64,000 nt of DNA from Gymnopilus junonius (lineage: Eukaryota; Basidiomycota; Agaricomycetes; Agaricales; Galerinaceae): NCBI GenBank assembly GCA_015501075.1, contig JADNYJ010000102.1, forward strand, positions 80,134-144,133, given 5' to 3'. How positions within the stretch are numbered: the stretch's first letter is position 1; each line of letters starts with the position of its first letter. This document shows, in pieces, positions 12,852 through 24,048 of the stretch. Below the pieces are notes generated by a model that did no database searches, had not been told where the DNA came from, and saw only the letters and a list, made by a program, of their open reading frames with translations. The translations under genes were made by a program, and so were the position numbers.

Positions 12852-14218
12852 TCAAGCAGAGAGCTTGGACAGAAGAAGCTTCTTCACAGTCTGACCATCG
12901 GAAGCAAACTTCCTGATGCCCTCAAATAGCTTATCGGAAGCCATCTCATCCGCTAGGAGGGACCAGCGGAACTCGGCCTCGTTGTCGATGTAGCTGACCT
13001 TGGGAAGAGGGTCGGCTTGAACGGCTGAAATTGTCCGGTTAGATTAGCAACGGATCTTCGGGCCGGTGAGTGAGATTACATACCGGTCTGGGCATCGAGT
13101 TTCTTGGGAACAGGGTCCGTTGACTTCCGGAGCTCCTCAAGGAGAGCGGGAGAGATAGTGAGGAAGTCAATACCTGCGAGCGACTTGATTTCACCAGTCT
13201 AGGGCAAGGAGTCAATAGACAGATTGAAGAGACCGACTGTCAAGCGCACGTTACGGAAGGAAGCACCCATGACGATGGTCTTGTAGCCATACTGTTTGTA
13301 GTAGTCGAAGATCTTCTTCACAGACTGGACACCAGGGTCTTCATCACCTTCGTAGGTCTTTCCAGTCTTCTTCTTGTACCAGTCAAGGATCTGAAAATTT
13401 TTGTCAGTGTGATTGATAGACCCATTCCGGGACACAACTTACACGACCGACAAAAGGTGAGATCAATGTAACACCGGCTTCGGCACAAGCAACGGCTTGT
13501 TGGAAACCGAACAAAAGAGTGAGGTTGCAGTGGATACCTTCATCCTTCTCGAGTTCACGAGCAGCTTGAATACCTTCCCATGTGGACGCGATTTTGATCA
13601 AGACGCGCTCTTTGGAGATACCAACGGACTCGTAAAGGGCAATGAGTTGTTTGGCCTGCAAGCTGATAAACGATAAGAATTAAAACGCTTTTCCATTGAA
13701 GCGTACCTTGGCCTTAGTAGCTTCCTTGTCAACTGAGAGCCGAGCATCGACTTCGGTGGATACACGTCCTGGAATGATGGCAAGGATGGCCTTGCCAAAT
13801 TCTACCAACTGAGATGTCCTGTCTTAGAAAGAAAATTATGGTAGTCAGGTTTATGAACTCACAAGACGATCCGTGGCGTGTTCCGACTGCTCCTCCAGGC
13901 TACCACCCTTTTCCTTTGCGTATTTGACAGCAGCATCGACGAGGTGAGCATAACGGGGGTTTCCAACAGCAGCTAAGATCAAGGATGGGTTCGTAGTTGC
14001 GTCCTATGAAATGAGTTTACTCTTATTAGTGGATGAAGAATAGAGTAATCGCAAGATTTTACCTGGGGTTTATAGGCGTCGATGGCTGTTATGAAGATCA
14101 GGGGTCAATCAGAGCTACAAGGCTAACAACGAAGATGAGTATACTTACACTCGAAGTCGCCAGAGTCGGAGACGACGACAGTTCCAGTAGCTTTGAGTTG
14201 GTCGAGGGATGTGGCCAT
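12852..14218 (-). CDS. TAL1: Transaldolase
   Basis: Cytosolic enzyme of the non-oxidative pentose phosphate pathway, moving a dihydroxyacetone unit from sedoheptulose-7-phosphate to glyceraldehyde-3-phosphate. ATG at 14218 gives [23 protein letters not shown]. After introns come [12 protein letters not shown] (the family signature), [11 protein letters not shown], then [15 protein letters not shown], which holds the Schiff-base lysine (KIASTWEG). Next come [32 protein letters not shown] and [12 protein letters not shown]. The last exon ends with [13 protein letters not shown] before TGA at 12852-12854. Length of about 323 residues is usual for fungal enzymes. Seven or so short introns split it cleanly with no frame damage. 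The symbol follows the fungal orthologue. Confidence 0.95.
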
Positions 14219-15619
14219 GATGATGGTGGTTTGAAGGAAAGAATCTACAGAGGGTACGATGGTGGAAGATCTCGTTGATTAAGAGCTCCAGATTACGGAG
14301 GGCTGATGTTATGTGATCACCTGATGACGAAATGTTTCACTATAGTACCCGATCCTGACTCGATCATTCAAAATGTCCCCAAAGAAATTATCACTCACCT
14401 CAAAAAGTCCAGTAAGTGCGCCACTGCACACCCTGCAGCCTACCTTACTTGGTGTGTCATGGCGTTAGGAATTGAAAGGGTTGTTATTTTCTGTCAAATT
14501 TCTTCAAATTTCTGCTGAATTTGGATCTCGTGACCCAACGTGCAAAGGTCGCGTTGAATCGGATTTCCTGAGTAAGAACTAAGTAAAACGTTCGTTGAAA
14601 TCCCACCAATGTAGGGATAAATCTCCCTAAAAAAGATAGACCAATCGGTCGATATGCCCATGACAAGTCGGGATACGATCCTTGAATTTTCCGAACACCA
14701 TCCATGGCCGCTTGCCGGAAACCGGCTGTGGTTTTTGCTCCCGGTTATGTCCTGCTGCCCGAGCGGAAGACAAAGCCTTTTTTTTACCAACTTGATTTAA
14801 TCGTATCATGCAATGTGAGTCCGATTAGCTTTCGGAATTTACGGTAATGGTCGCTATCACTGCTGTTCAGCTCTGTGTTAGGCGGGCTACGGAAAGAGTC
14901 TCCTTTAAACAAGGAAAGCCATTCAGGAGGGCCAGATCTAAGCGGCGTGGAAACGAAAATCGAGGTAAGCAAGGAACAGATGCATTTGAAGATCAAAAAA
15001 TTTTAATTTCACAGTTGGAAAATAAGGGAGGGATAAGTTTGAATTTGTATGTTACATGTCAACCAGCAGCCGGTTCAGATAGGCGTCATGGTCCGTATAC
15101 TGCAGTTGGTGCTCTGAATGTCTTTAAGAACACATGGAATGTGGTTGGGCAATAGGGTTATTAGGGTAGGGCTCCACTTCACTGTGGCGGTACAATAAGA
15201 CCATTGAACAATAATTGAAATATCAAATACACATTCACACATGGAGGGAAACAGTGGGGAGATGACTTCTGAAACCAACTTATGTTGGCTCTGTAAATTC
15301 AATGTCCCGATGGGCGGAACATCATTAAAGGTTATGACGAAGCAGAGAGTTTCTAATGTTGTTTGTTTGGGCCATGTAAGGATTATTCTGCAGACCTCCT
15401 AGAAGAAAAAAAGGAATGAAAAGGTTATTTCTAATCATGGTGTAGAAGGAAAGGGTCTACAAACATCTGCGATAACAGAGTCCACTTTATCTTGGTTATT
15501 GAAAACAAGGAAAGACCAGTATAAATTTGAAGGCTTCGGACTTCTGGAAAATGCATCCAAAATGGCAGGTTGGTATAGACCATAGAGTAAACCTCTATGT
15601 GGGTAATGGGGCAGGATGA
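14219..15619. other. Spacer, transaldolase promoter side
   Basis: About 1.4 kb. Short open frames on both strands (for example 14847-15155 plus) have no recognisable features. The transaldolase promoter should be at the left end. Base composition becomes more AT-rich toward 15.4 kb. Confidence 0.4.
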
Positions 15620-16561
15620 TCATTTGATGATCTTGACATCTGATGATGTGAGGTGGTAGTAAGACTTGATTCCAATTGAATGGATGCATCTTCCTGGAAG
15701 TAAACCTTGAAGAGCAGGGAGCGGTGATTCCACATCTTCTAAATGTGGCAATGCCTGAGGATTCAACTTGAAGGGAGGACCAAGCCTGCATATTGGGCTT
15801 AGGTGGAAGGTTCTGAGTGTAGGAGTTGCCTCAAGAATGGGCTGGAGTTCTTGCCAGGTGTCATTGGAAAGGAAATGATTGATCTCAAGAGAGATGATAC
15901 TGGGTGCTTCAACTAATTTCTCGAGGAGCTCCAGAATTCCTGTCCGAAGCTTCATGAGACTCCGGAAACTAAGATGCTTCACAAAGGTGCACAAACTCTC
16001 TCCCCATGTCCCTGTAACAGATAGAAATTCAAGTTGGAGCAAAGATAATTTGCTTGCCAGCGCATTGGGAATGGGGTCATTGATGATGACTTGACAGCAC
16101 TTGATGATCAAGGTGTGCAATTCAGGTAAATGAGTGATCATGTGGATGACATCTTTATTGATAAGAATTTTTTGCAGTGTGAGTTCCGTGATGTTGAGCA
16201 TCAGGCTCATAGACTGCAAGGACATTACTATACAGAGTGGATTTCCTTCTTCTTGAGTTGACAAATCAGCTATCAGTGAGCAGTTCTTGACATGCTGCCC
16301 AATCATTAGGGCAAACTCGTCTTTGCTGAGTATCCAGCTACAGAATGACTCCTGACTAGGAGGGATCTGATTGTGTTTTGGGCCATGAACCAGGTGAAAT
16401 TCCACATTTTCAAATATCCATGGAACAATGACTGCACAAAAGTATTGGCAAACCAGGGCCAGGCTGAAGAGGTCACATTTGATGCTCAGAATGATACAGC
16501 TGGCAGGGATCCTAAATCTAACATGATAGAGAATTTCAATTAAAATTTCATTGGGAATCAA
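15620..16561 (-). CDS. F-box/LRR-like protein
   Basis: Single open exon of 313 codons beginning MIPNEILIEILYHV, the classic start of an F-box (P-x-E-I-L-x-x-I), followed by LFSLALVCQYFCAVIVPWIF, the conserved second half of fungal F-box domains. The remainder has leucine-rich spacing such as LPELHTLIIKCC, LSLLQLEFLSVTG and TPTLRTFHLSP. These proteins serve as substrate adaptors of SCF ubiquitin ligases, a role inferred from family. It ends at 15620 without an obvious further exon, so it may be slightly short at the C-terminus. A decayed relative lies at about 60.47 kb. Confidence 0.7.
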   Translation of the reverse strand: MIPNEILIEILYHVRFRIPASCIILSIKCDLFSLALVCQYFCAVIVPWIFENVEFHLVHGPKHNQIPPSQESFCSWILSKDEFALMIGQHVKNCSLIADLSTQEEGNPLCIVMSLQSMSLMLNITELTLQKILINKDVIHMITHLPELHTLIIKCCQVIINDPIPNALASKLSLLQLEFLSVTGTWGESLCTFVKHLSFRSLMKLRTGILELLEKLVEAPSIISLEINHFLSNDTWQELQPILEATPTLRTFHLSPICRLGPPFKLNPQALPHLEDVESPLPALQGLLPGRCIHSIGIKSYYHLTSSDVKIIK

Positions 16562-17066
16562 TGACAGTTCAGTGCAGCCATGTTTTCAAACAGGACCTAG
16601 TGACATGGACTATTAGTGATCAGTGCATACTGGAGTCAAGAAGCTGAAGAATACTATGCACTTGACCATTGTAAATTCAACATGTATTGTTCATTAACAC
16701 CTAGAGACTAAAGTAGTTCAAGCACTTTATTGGAGTTGTAGAATACACAGAGAAAGGGAAATATGTACAGTGGTCCAGAGATAGAGAGGAGTAAATGTAG
16801 GCATTGGATTCAACAGTCAACATTTCAACTTGCAAAACATGCAGGGTCTCCACATGATACACATGAGGAGGTTTATTTTTAGACACCCTTCTTTCGAATG
16901 TAACTTGATAACAAAGTTAAAGTACAGAGGTAGGTAGGTAGGTAGTATATACTGTAACTCATGAAAGTGAAAAGCTATGAAAATTATTGCAAATAAAATC
17001 AAATCATCAAAGATATCTGCCTAAATTCCACAAGTGACAACTTAAATTACTTCTAGCAAGATTGGG
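16562..17066. other. AT-rich spacer
   Basis: AT-rich DNA between the F-box gene and the first LTR element, with a short GGTA microsatellite near 16927-16946. The last bases (17062-17066, TTGGG) are the target-site copy of the neighbouring LTR element. The final stretch may be a fragment of the older coding sequence described at 22954. Confidence 0.4.
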
Positions 17067-17279
17067 TGGAAGCCCAACATACCAACGTTGGACAACACTA
17101 GATCACACAGTAAGGAATACGACCAGGATGTGATTGTAAATGAGAGATAGTAGGGATACAAGAGGAGGTAAAGAGGGATCCAAAGAAAGAGGGGAAAACC
17201 CCTGAGGATCTTTATATATGAGTATGCACATGTTAGTAAATAAGAGTCCACAATGCATAATCATGTGGTCAGGATTACA
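17067..17279 (-). repeat. 3' LTR of the minus-strand gypsy element
   Basis: 213 bp, TG...CA ends when read on the minus strand. Near-identical to 22741-22953. It contains an AT-rich TATATAAA-like box shared with the other copy. Confidence 0.93.
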
Positions 17280-17292
17280 CCCCCTCCTCCTT
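17280..17292 (-). promoter_or_regulatory. Polypurine tract
   Basis: On the minus strand the 13 bases AAGGAGGAGGGGG directly abut the TGTAATCC start of the 3' LTR, the position and composition expected of the plus-strand primer for reverse transcription. Confidence 0.85.
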
Positions 17293-17444
17293 ACAAGCAT
17301 GAAAATACCCCAAAAGGCAACAAAAAGAGAGGAAAAGAGGAAAGTAAGAAAATACATACAATGCACAGCGCGGGTGCATTAAAAACCCAGTGGGAAAAGC
17401 TACCGGCTGGCCATAAAAGAAAGAGAACAGTACGTAAAAAAATC

Positions 17445-20229
17445 CTATGATGTCTTCTTTTTGGCCAACCAGATGTCCAAGGCCTTGGTGTCCTTGAGTT
17501 CAGAACCAGGTAACCAGCGGTCTTCTTCAGGCCCATATCTGGTCCAATGAATGAGATACTGGTATCCTCTCCCACGACGATGCTCGTCGATGATGTCCTG
17601 AATGAAATACTCTGTCTCGCCATCTTCTGTGATAAATGGTAGCATCTTCTCGAACTCACGATTAGGGAAAAGGGTAGAGTTATTTTCCACATAAGGAGTG
17701 ATGACAGATGTATGAAAAGTGGGGAAGATGTTCGGGGAATTAGGAAGGTCCAATGTTACAGTTGAGTGTTCTTCATCCATGTCGGTAATTGTGTAAGGAC
17801 CATCAAAATGAGGCATAAACTTGGCAATGTGCTTTTCTCCAGTAGCCTTGTAGTCATTCCAACGAGGAATGGTCAAAAGGCAAACATGGTTTCCTATGGC
17901 AAAGGGAAAAATCAATGAACGAGATTTATTAGCCTGAGCAGATTGTGAAATTTTAGCGTGAAGGAGATTATCTTGGGCCTCCATTGTAATCACTTCCAAG
18001 TCCTTGATAATCTTCCACGCTCATGCAGCCTCTGGAGTCTTGACAACAGGTCCAGCAGGCACCAGCGGTGGGATGACATGGGTGCAGTGGCCCATATGAA
18101 GCTGGAATGGAGAAAACCCCATAGACTTGTTAATAGTATTCATAATATTAAAGCATACCAGGGGCAAGGCCTTGACCCAGCCCCTTTGATTGCATTCGAC
18201 ATGATAGCGCAGCATCTGGTTAACAGTCTTGTTTGTATGTTCGCTTGAACCATCCATTTCTGGGTGGTAGCTAGTAGACATCTTAATCTTAGTACCCATC
18301 AGTGTATGCAAGGCTTTCCAAAAACGTGAGATGAAAAGCTTATCGCAGTCTGAAATGATCTCCAAAGGTAAACCATTTTCACAATACCAGTTGTTGAAAA
18401 AGATGTGTGCGAGGTCATCCGCCGTCATATCGACTTGCAAGGCAAAACACGTATGTCCGAACCTAAACAGTCAGTAAAAGTCACAATCTCGTCATAACCC
18501 TCATCCAAAGGCAGAGGTCCAATGAAGTCAATGGCAACAGAGTCGCAACGTTGGTCAGGAATGGGCAGGGGATGCAAAGGCCCAATAGGTTTTGAGGTGG
18601 TGGATTTGTTCCACTGACAATCTGCACAGCCAGGGACATATGATGCCTCGAGGTCTCGGTGCATATTAGGCCAGTAGTACGATGACTGGAGCGAGCCATA
18701 TGTCTTGTCAAATCCAAAATGTCTGAGGACATTGTGTGCCAGTCAAAACAGAGTCTCGCAAACATTGCGACCCGGGGAATAACCAACCTATCATTCAAAT
18801 ACCATAGTCCATTTATCCATTTGATTCCGGGCATGCCACTTTGTGCCTTAGCCAAGGCTCCCTGAACCCATTCATCCTCAGCATAGCCAGACTTGACTGA
18901 TCTAGTAGAGCCTTGTCAGTAGTGACAGAAAAGACAGCACACACCTCATTCCTCATGGGAGGAACATCATCCATTGGCAATGTAGACAGGGAATAGGCAA
19001 CATCAAAGGAGGGAGAGTCACCAACAGCATAAATGGCACAGACTGCATCATCCTCATCATCTGAGGTACAGAAATCATAAGCTTGTCACGTGGAGAGCTC
19101 AGCACCAGTGCGCACAGAAGACCAATCAGCAGGGAGATGAGAAAGGGCATCTGTGACTGTGTTGTCTTCACCTTTGAGGTAAACAATCTTGGCATCGTAC
19201 TGTGACATAAATTCCGTCCAGCATGCCTGCCTGCAGACAGGTCGTGCTGGACATCAAAATTTTCCAATGTTTTGTGGTCAGTGTAGATAATGAAAGGAAC
19301 ACCAAGGAGGTCAACCCTCCATTTGGCGAGCACCCTGATAATTGCCAGCATTTCCTTTTCATGTACAGGGTAATTCAACTCTGCACCTTTAAAGGTTTTC
19401 GATTCAAATGCAACCGGCCTCGCTGACTCCCAAGTTTTGCCGAAAGAGAGTACAGCCCCACTTCCTTTGTTGCTGGCATCTGTCGTGACATAGATTTTGT
19501 ACTCAGGAAGTAAGGATAAGTCAATCGTAGTCAAACAGTCATGTCCAACCACCAGAGATTTGATACCATCAAATGCTGATTGGTGCGCGTCAGTCCAGGC
19601 AGGGAAAACATGGTCGGCATCCTTTGTGATCAAGTCAGAGAGAGCTCAGTGTGGTCAGACAACCTGGGAAGGAAGGCAGAGAGGTAATGGACAAGGCCAA
19701 TGAATGAACGGACCTGAGTTGAACTCTCAGGGCATGGCCATGCCAAGATAGCCTTAACCTTATCGGTATCTGCTTCAATGCCATTTGCAGATATCTTGTG
19801 CCCCAAGAAATTAATTTCAGTCTGGAATAACCTCATTTTATTTTCATTGATGTATAGCCGTGCAGCACACAAGGCAGCGAAGATGGCACAGACATCCTTT
19901 TCGTGTTGAACAGGATCATCAGACCAAATGACAATGTCATCAAGGTAGATGTGGCAAGTCTTGCCAATCAGAAGACAAAGGGCAGCAGTAACATGCCGCT
20001 GATGGATTGCAGGAGCATTGCGGAGCCCCATTGGCATAACAAGCCACTCGTACAGACCAAAGGGAGTATTCACAGCCATAAGATGAATGTCGTTGGGATG
20101 CATCTGAGTTTGAAAAAAGGAGTTAGTCATATCAATTGTAGACCAGATTTTTCCTTTGGCACAGTCATTAAGAACATTGTCCACGCAAGGGAGAGGGTGA
20201 TTGTCAATAACAGTGTTCACATTAAGTTG
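17445..20229 (-). pseudogene. gypsy pol: RT, RNase H, integrase, chromodomain (frameshifted)
   Basis: After the in-frame TGA the frame resumes with QLNVNTVIDNHPLP and runs through reverse transcriptase with the catalytic HIYLDDIVIWSDD. The frame is lost near 19640. RNase H continues as YVTTDASNKGSGAVLSFGK and FIIYTDHKTLENF and breaks again near 19240. A zinc-binding ladder with CADCQWNKS and the integrase core with AIDFIGPLPL, IISDCDKLFISRFW and SYHPEMDGSSEH (the D, D and E positions) follow in different frames. The last frame (17999-17445) ends in a chromodomain, EYFIQDIIDEHRR...YLIHWTRYGPEEDRWLPG, thought in this group to direct integration to marked chromatin. At least four frame breaks, so inactive. 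Confidence 0.88.
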
Positions 20230-22584
20230 TCAGTAGTCATTCACCCAGCGTGGAAGCACCTTGGGGTCTGCCTTAGGAATAATGAAACATGGAGAAGCAT
20301 ATGAGGAAGAGGATAAACAGATGCGGCCTGCATCCAGATGTTGTCCAATTAGGGTCTGGAAAGCCTCCCTATATTTCCGAGGACAAGCATAGGTTCTGTT
20401 TGTGATGCCAGCCTCAGCGTCCTTTAATTTGATATGAGCAACGTAGTCCATTGGTAACCAATCTATGTGCGGGATAGGTTCAAATATCTCTTTAAAGTCA
20501 CGCTTGACCTTATCACTATGTTTTCGCAACTTTTCAATAGCGGAAAGTCTTTCAACAGCGCATCGGATAGGTACAATGACATCCACAGGCCTAACTTCTT
20601 CAAAAGTCAATTTTCCATCCTCAATTCTTTTCTTTCTGATGGCAATAATCTCAGAGAGGACAGTTTTTTTAACAGCCTTAGAATATTTGATCTGATCAAC
20701 AGATTTCATTCTGGGAGGAGGTGGTGGTACAATAACAGGTGGGTTTAACAAGTCATAGCCAGTAGTTTTATCAATGCAAGTATGAGAATCAGCATCTATG
20801 ACGAGTTTATTATGTGACAAGAAGGGCAGTCTGAGAATAATAGGCATGCAGAGCCCAGGAGCGATAAGAGCACATACGGTTTTCGAACTCCAAGCATTGT
20901 CCAAAGTTGTAATGGAGAATTTAACATATTGCAAAAGAGACATCTTTTCAGTCTTGTCTTTGGAAATAGTGACATTTACCAGTTCGGGTTTCTTTAAAGC
21001 AAAACGTTCAAGTTGCAGTTCATCAGCGGTTTCAGGATTCATCAAAACAAGGTGGGCGCCACAGTCAAGAAGTGAAGCAAATGTTAAAGCGAAATCTAGG
21101 TGCCGAGCCAGCACCTTAAACTTTAGCAACAGATGTCTAATGTGGAACGGTGAACTCACATCATCCTCAGACTCACTCCCATTGCCCAAGGCAGCACTGG
21201 GCATAACGGCGGTGACAACATCATCATTGTCGCTTTCGGAAAAGTGAGCGGCATCGGGAACAACAGTGGCAATGGGTCTGGGTCTAGAAGTTGAGGAGCC
21301 ATTCTGAATCTTGGGAGCATTCCCAGCAGCGTTGCGAGTGGCAGTGACCTTCTTGTACCCCTCGCCATCAGGGAAACTATTCGGACAAGTTTTGCTGCTG
21401 TGGTCTTGATCAAACCGTCGACATTTGAAACAGCCATTGTTCACAGCAAGCAAGGTATGTTCGCCATCCTCAAGCTTAGGGCATTTCTTTATGGTGTTGG
21501 AAGAAGATGATGCGGTGGTATTGGCAGTGTTTCCAGTGCGAGAGTTACCAGAAAGAGCAGGGCATTTCGAATTCCATGCAGTCTCCTCAGCGAGAACCTC
21601 ATGGGTGCGCTTTTGATCATCCTTGAGCTTCTCATCAGCCTCTTTAACAGCCAGCACCCAGTCTTTGAGGACAATGATCTTGTTAATCTTCTCACGGAAA
21701 CAGTAATTGAGCAGTGATGGCTCAAGAGCAGCTTCAAGTTGGTTATGCAAAGCGGATTCAGAGAGGTGGGATGTGGTACCGCGAAGGACGATGTTAAGGG
21801 CACATAGTTCTTGGCACCAGTCCCAGAACTTGTCGTTCTGCTTCATCTTCATACCGAGGAGCTGGGTACAGACAGTCTCTTCCCAGTTCAGTGGAAGATA
21901 GTTTGAGCAAACTTCGGCCATGAAATCCTCGTAGGTCAGCTTCAAAAGGCAGTCACATTCACAAGCGATCCAGTCACGGACATGCACGCATTTAAATCCT
22001 CCGAGAATCTTCTTGACCTTATCAGTGTCATCAATTTCCTTCACAATGAAGTACTCATGATGAGCATCGGCCAAGTCGACAAGGACCTTAGGTGTGATAT
22101 CACCAGTGGTGAGGATCAGACAATGTTTAGTGACAGGGTGTTCAATGGAGGCAATGGTGGAAGCCATTGTGGAGTGTGTGTATGCAGTGGGAGAGTGGGT
22201 ATATGCACTCAATTTCTTCGAAATGGGCACATCGGAATCTGAATCAGAGTCGGAGCTGGAGGAGGCAGGCTTTATGACAATGGTGTTTGAAGTTGCATTT
22301 GAGGGTACAGGTGTGGTCAACGCTGGGGGACCAGGAAGGGAAATTCCCAGTGAAGCGGTGCTTTCAGAGGCAGCAGGGTCCACCGAAGGACTCGGTGGGC
22401 ATGATTCAAAGTAATCCAATGGTACATCCGACAGTGGAGAGGACAAGGTGGAAAGGACAGGAGAAACAGGAGGTGAAGGTTCAGAAACTCCAACATCAAC
22501 GTCGAGAGCAAGAGCAGATGCCACGATGGGCAAAAGGTGGTGACAGCAGTTGACAGATGAACTGACAAAAGATGGTTCAGTCAT
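20230..22584 (-). pseudogene. gypsy gag-protease-RT N-terminal part
   Basis: First ATG in the frame is at 22584 (MTEPSFVSSS). A Ser/Pro-rich leader is followed by a retrotransposon-gag region (around DWIACECDCLLKLTYEDFM and WDWCQELCALN) and a CCHC-like knuckle CFKCRRFDQDHSSKTC. Next is an aspartic-protease region with LLDCGAHLVLM, where DCG replaces the usual DSG or DTG. The frame then enters reverse transcriptase (RKYREAFQTLIGQHLDAGRI, ASPCFIIPKADPK) and stops at TGA 20230-20232 where RWVNDY is followed by a stop in place of the usual R before QLN. The rest of pol continues directly downstream. Confidence 0.88.
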
Positions 22585-22740
22585 TATGAAGTGGTGTGAG
22601 TGGAGATAGTACCCAAAACTTGGCTGAGAACAGCCCCTTTTTGTGATGGGTCCTAAGCAGGGAGCAGCGCGGCGAGCAGTGCCTTGAGAAGAACTCAAGG
22701 TGAGCAGTAAATTCACTTCTGGTGAATATTCAAAAAAAAG

Positions 22741-22953
22741 TGGAAGCCCAATGTACCAATATTGGACAACACTAGATCACACAGTAAGGAATATGACCAG
22801 GATGTGATTGTAAATGAGAGATAGTAGGGATACAAGAGGAGGTAAAGAGGGATCCAAAGAAAGAGGGGAAAACCCCTGAGGATCTTTATATATGAGTATG
22901 CACATGTTAGTAAATAAGAGTCCACAATGCATAATCATGTGGTCAGGATTACA
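22741..22953 (-). repeat. 5' LTR of the minus-strand gypsy element
   Basis: 213 bp matching 17067-17279 with about five transitions. Read on the minus strand it holds CATATATAAAG as a probable TATA box. The base run just inside the LTR (a T8 tract) is not an obvious tRNA-type primer site. Confidence 0.93.
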
Positions 22954-23531
22954 TTGGGCTGGAGTTCCTCCAGGGCTTTATTTCACAATTTTTGGATATC
23001 ACAGCATGGATTGCCCATGATGTGTGTATTGTAATTTTATTATTATTCTTGTTTCCTTTCCATTACATAAGGTGACTTATTATTTACTATCAGGACAAAG
23101 TCACCCTTGATAGGCTCATTACTGTCAATTTAATCAACAATTCTAGATCCATGCTTGGCAAAGCACTGGGTCTGCCATCAGAGCCCATTGATTTCTATCT
23201 CGCAGTCTGTGCCCTCTCCTATGCATCCTCTTCTACTCAGCCCCAGCTCCAACCTTAGCCACAAGCTAGTAGTGCTTCCATGCATCACTATAACCTGACC
23301 CTCGCCAACCTCGCCAGGGGCAAACAACAACTGCTCTCACTAATGGAACAAAAACAACATGACTTCACCCCATTCAAGTCACTTCTTGGTGACACAAAGA
23401 TGATTGACATCTTGCTCGAGCCCAATTTTTATGCAAGATCTGGTTGGCCCTCTGTGCTTGACACACCACCCCATCCTCATCCTTATCCTCATTCTTGTCC
23501 TCATCCTGCTGCTTACAACAATGGTGGTAAG
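22954..23531 (+). pseudogene. Remnant of an older coding sequence, middle part
   Basis: The unique DNA between the two LTR elements reads as coding on the plus strand: an exon ending ...DITAWIAHD, an intron opening GTGTGTATT and closing at the CAG before 23092, then DKVTLDRLITVNLINNSR and on to PHPAAYNNGGK. One stop (TAG) follows QPQLQP. The last codons run straight into the 5-bp target site of the second LTR element. The same frame resumes beyond the distant LTR at 44645. I do not recognise the protein; a His/Pro-rich stretch (HPHPYPHSCPHP) is the only distinctive feature. Confidence 0.5.
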
Positions 23532-23988
23532 TGTTACAACTCTCTTTTCTGTTATCTTATCGCACGCCCCTCATTTTCTTTTCTTTATCATTTATCGAAT
23601 GATTTACTATTTATAGTTTCTTCATGATCATCTTCACTCGTGAGATGATCATTCTCTTTCTTACTTGTATGAGGACAATCTTTCTTTCCTGATCATCATC
23701 CCTTCTGCAGTACTCTATGATGATCATCCCCTTCCGATTCCCCTTGTTTCATCGTCATTTCATTATATTATTATCACACACAAATAAGTATATAAACAGT
23801 AGCTAGACTACGATGTACTTTAGCTTGTTCTGAGAATATACTCTCTTGTAACATTCAGAGCGAACTTGAACTACTAAGGCATTCTTCTGTCGAAGACAAT
23901 ACCTTAGCAGACTTCAATGAATGAACTCTATGACCACTATGCTAGTCCTTATCTTATCAGATTAGGATCTATCGTCAAAGTCGTAACA
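23532..23988 (+). repeat. 5' LTR of the plus-strand gypsy element
   Basis: Starts TGTTACAACTC and ends ...GTAACA, imperfect TG/CA termini. Contains TATATAAA at 23789-23796. Matches 44186-44639 with about a dozen transitions and a few small indels. Confidence 0.93.
23789..23831 (+). promoter_or_regulatory. LTR promoter: TATA box and predicted transcript start
   Basis: TATATAAA (23789-23796) lies about 31 bases before AGCTTGTTCT (23822-23831). That spacing suits transcription starting at or just before the AGCTTG, making it the first bases of the genomic RNA. This is an inference from spacing and from the complementarity to 23990-24000. Confidence 0.6.
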
Positions 23989-23989
23989 A

Positions 23990-24000
23990 AAGAACAAGCT
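23990..24000 (+). promoter_or_regulatory. Self-priming primer binding site
   Basis: AAGAACAAGCT lies one base inside the 5' LTR and is the exact reverse complement of AGCTTGTTCTT in the 3' LTR (44472-44482), 10 of 11 in the 5' LTR. No TGG-initial tRNA primer site is present. In Tf1/sushi elements of fungi and vertebrates the first 11 nt of the transcript fold back onto the primer site and are cleaved to prime cDNA. Position, length and complementarity fit that mechanism. Confidence 0.65.
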
Positions 24001-24048
24001 CCCACCTCATCCAACACTTCTGCCTAGCAAGCATTATCTGCCGACACT

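Larger units (their letters stand above)
17067..22953 (-). mobile_element. Ty3/gypsy LTR retrotransposon (chromovirus), degenerate
   Basis: A 5.9-kb element bounded by two 213-bp LTRs and flanked by the direct repeat TTGGG (17062-17066 and 22954-22958), a 5-bp target duplication. On the minus strand the order is LTR, gag with zinc knuckle, protease, reverse transcriptase, RNase H, integrase, chromodomain, polypurine tract, LTR. This is the Ty3/gypsy order with the C-terminal chromodomain of chromoviruses. The LTRs differ at about five positions, all transitions, so the insertion is not recent. Pol is broken by one TGA and several frameshifts, so the copy cannot make a full polyprotein. I could not find a primer binding site next to the 5' LTR. 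Confidence 0.93.

Noticed and set aside
16920..16950. GGTA microsatellite
   Set aside because: Only about four copies; ordinary slippage.
22700..22740. tRNA primer site for the minus-strand gypsy element
   Set aside because: The bases after the LTR are a T8 tract and GAATATTCACC, with no TGG-initial match, and no clear complement to the LTR start region was found either.
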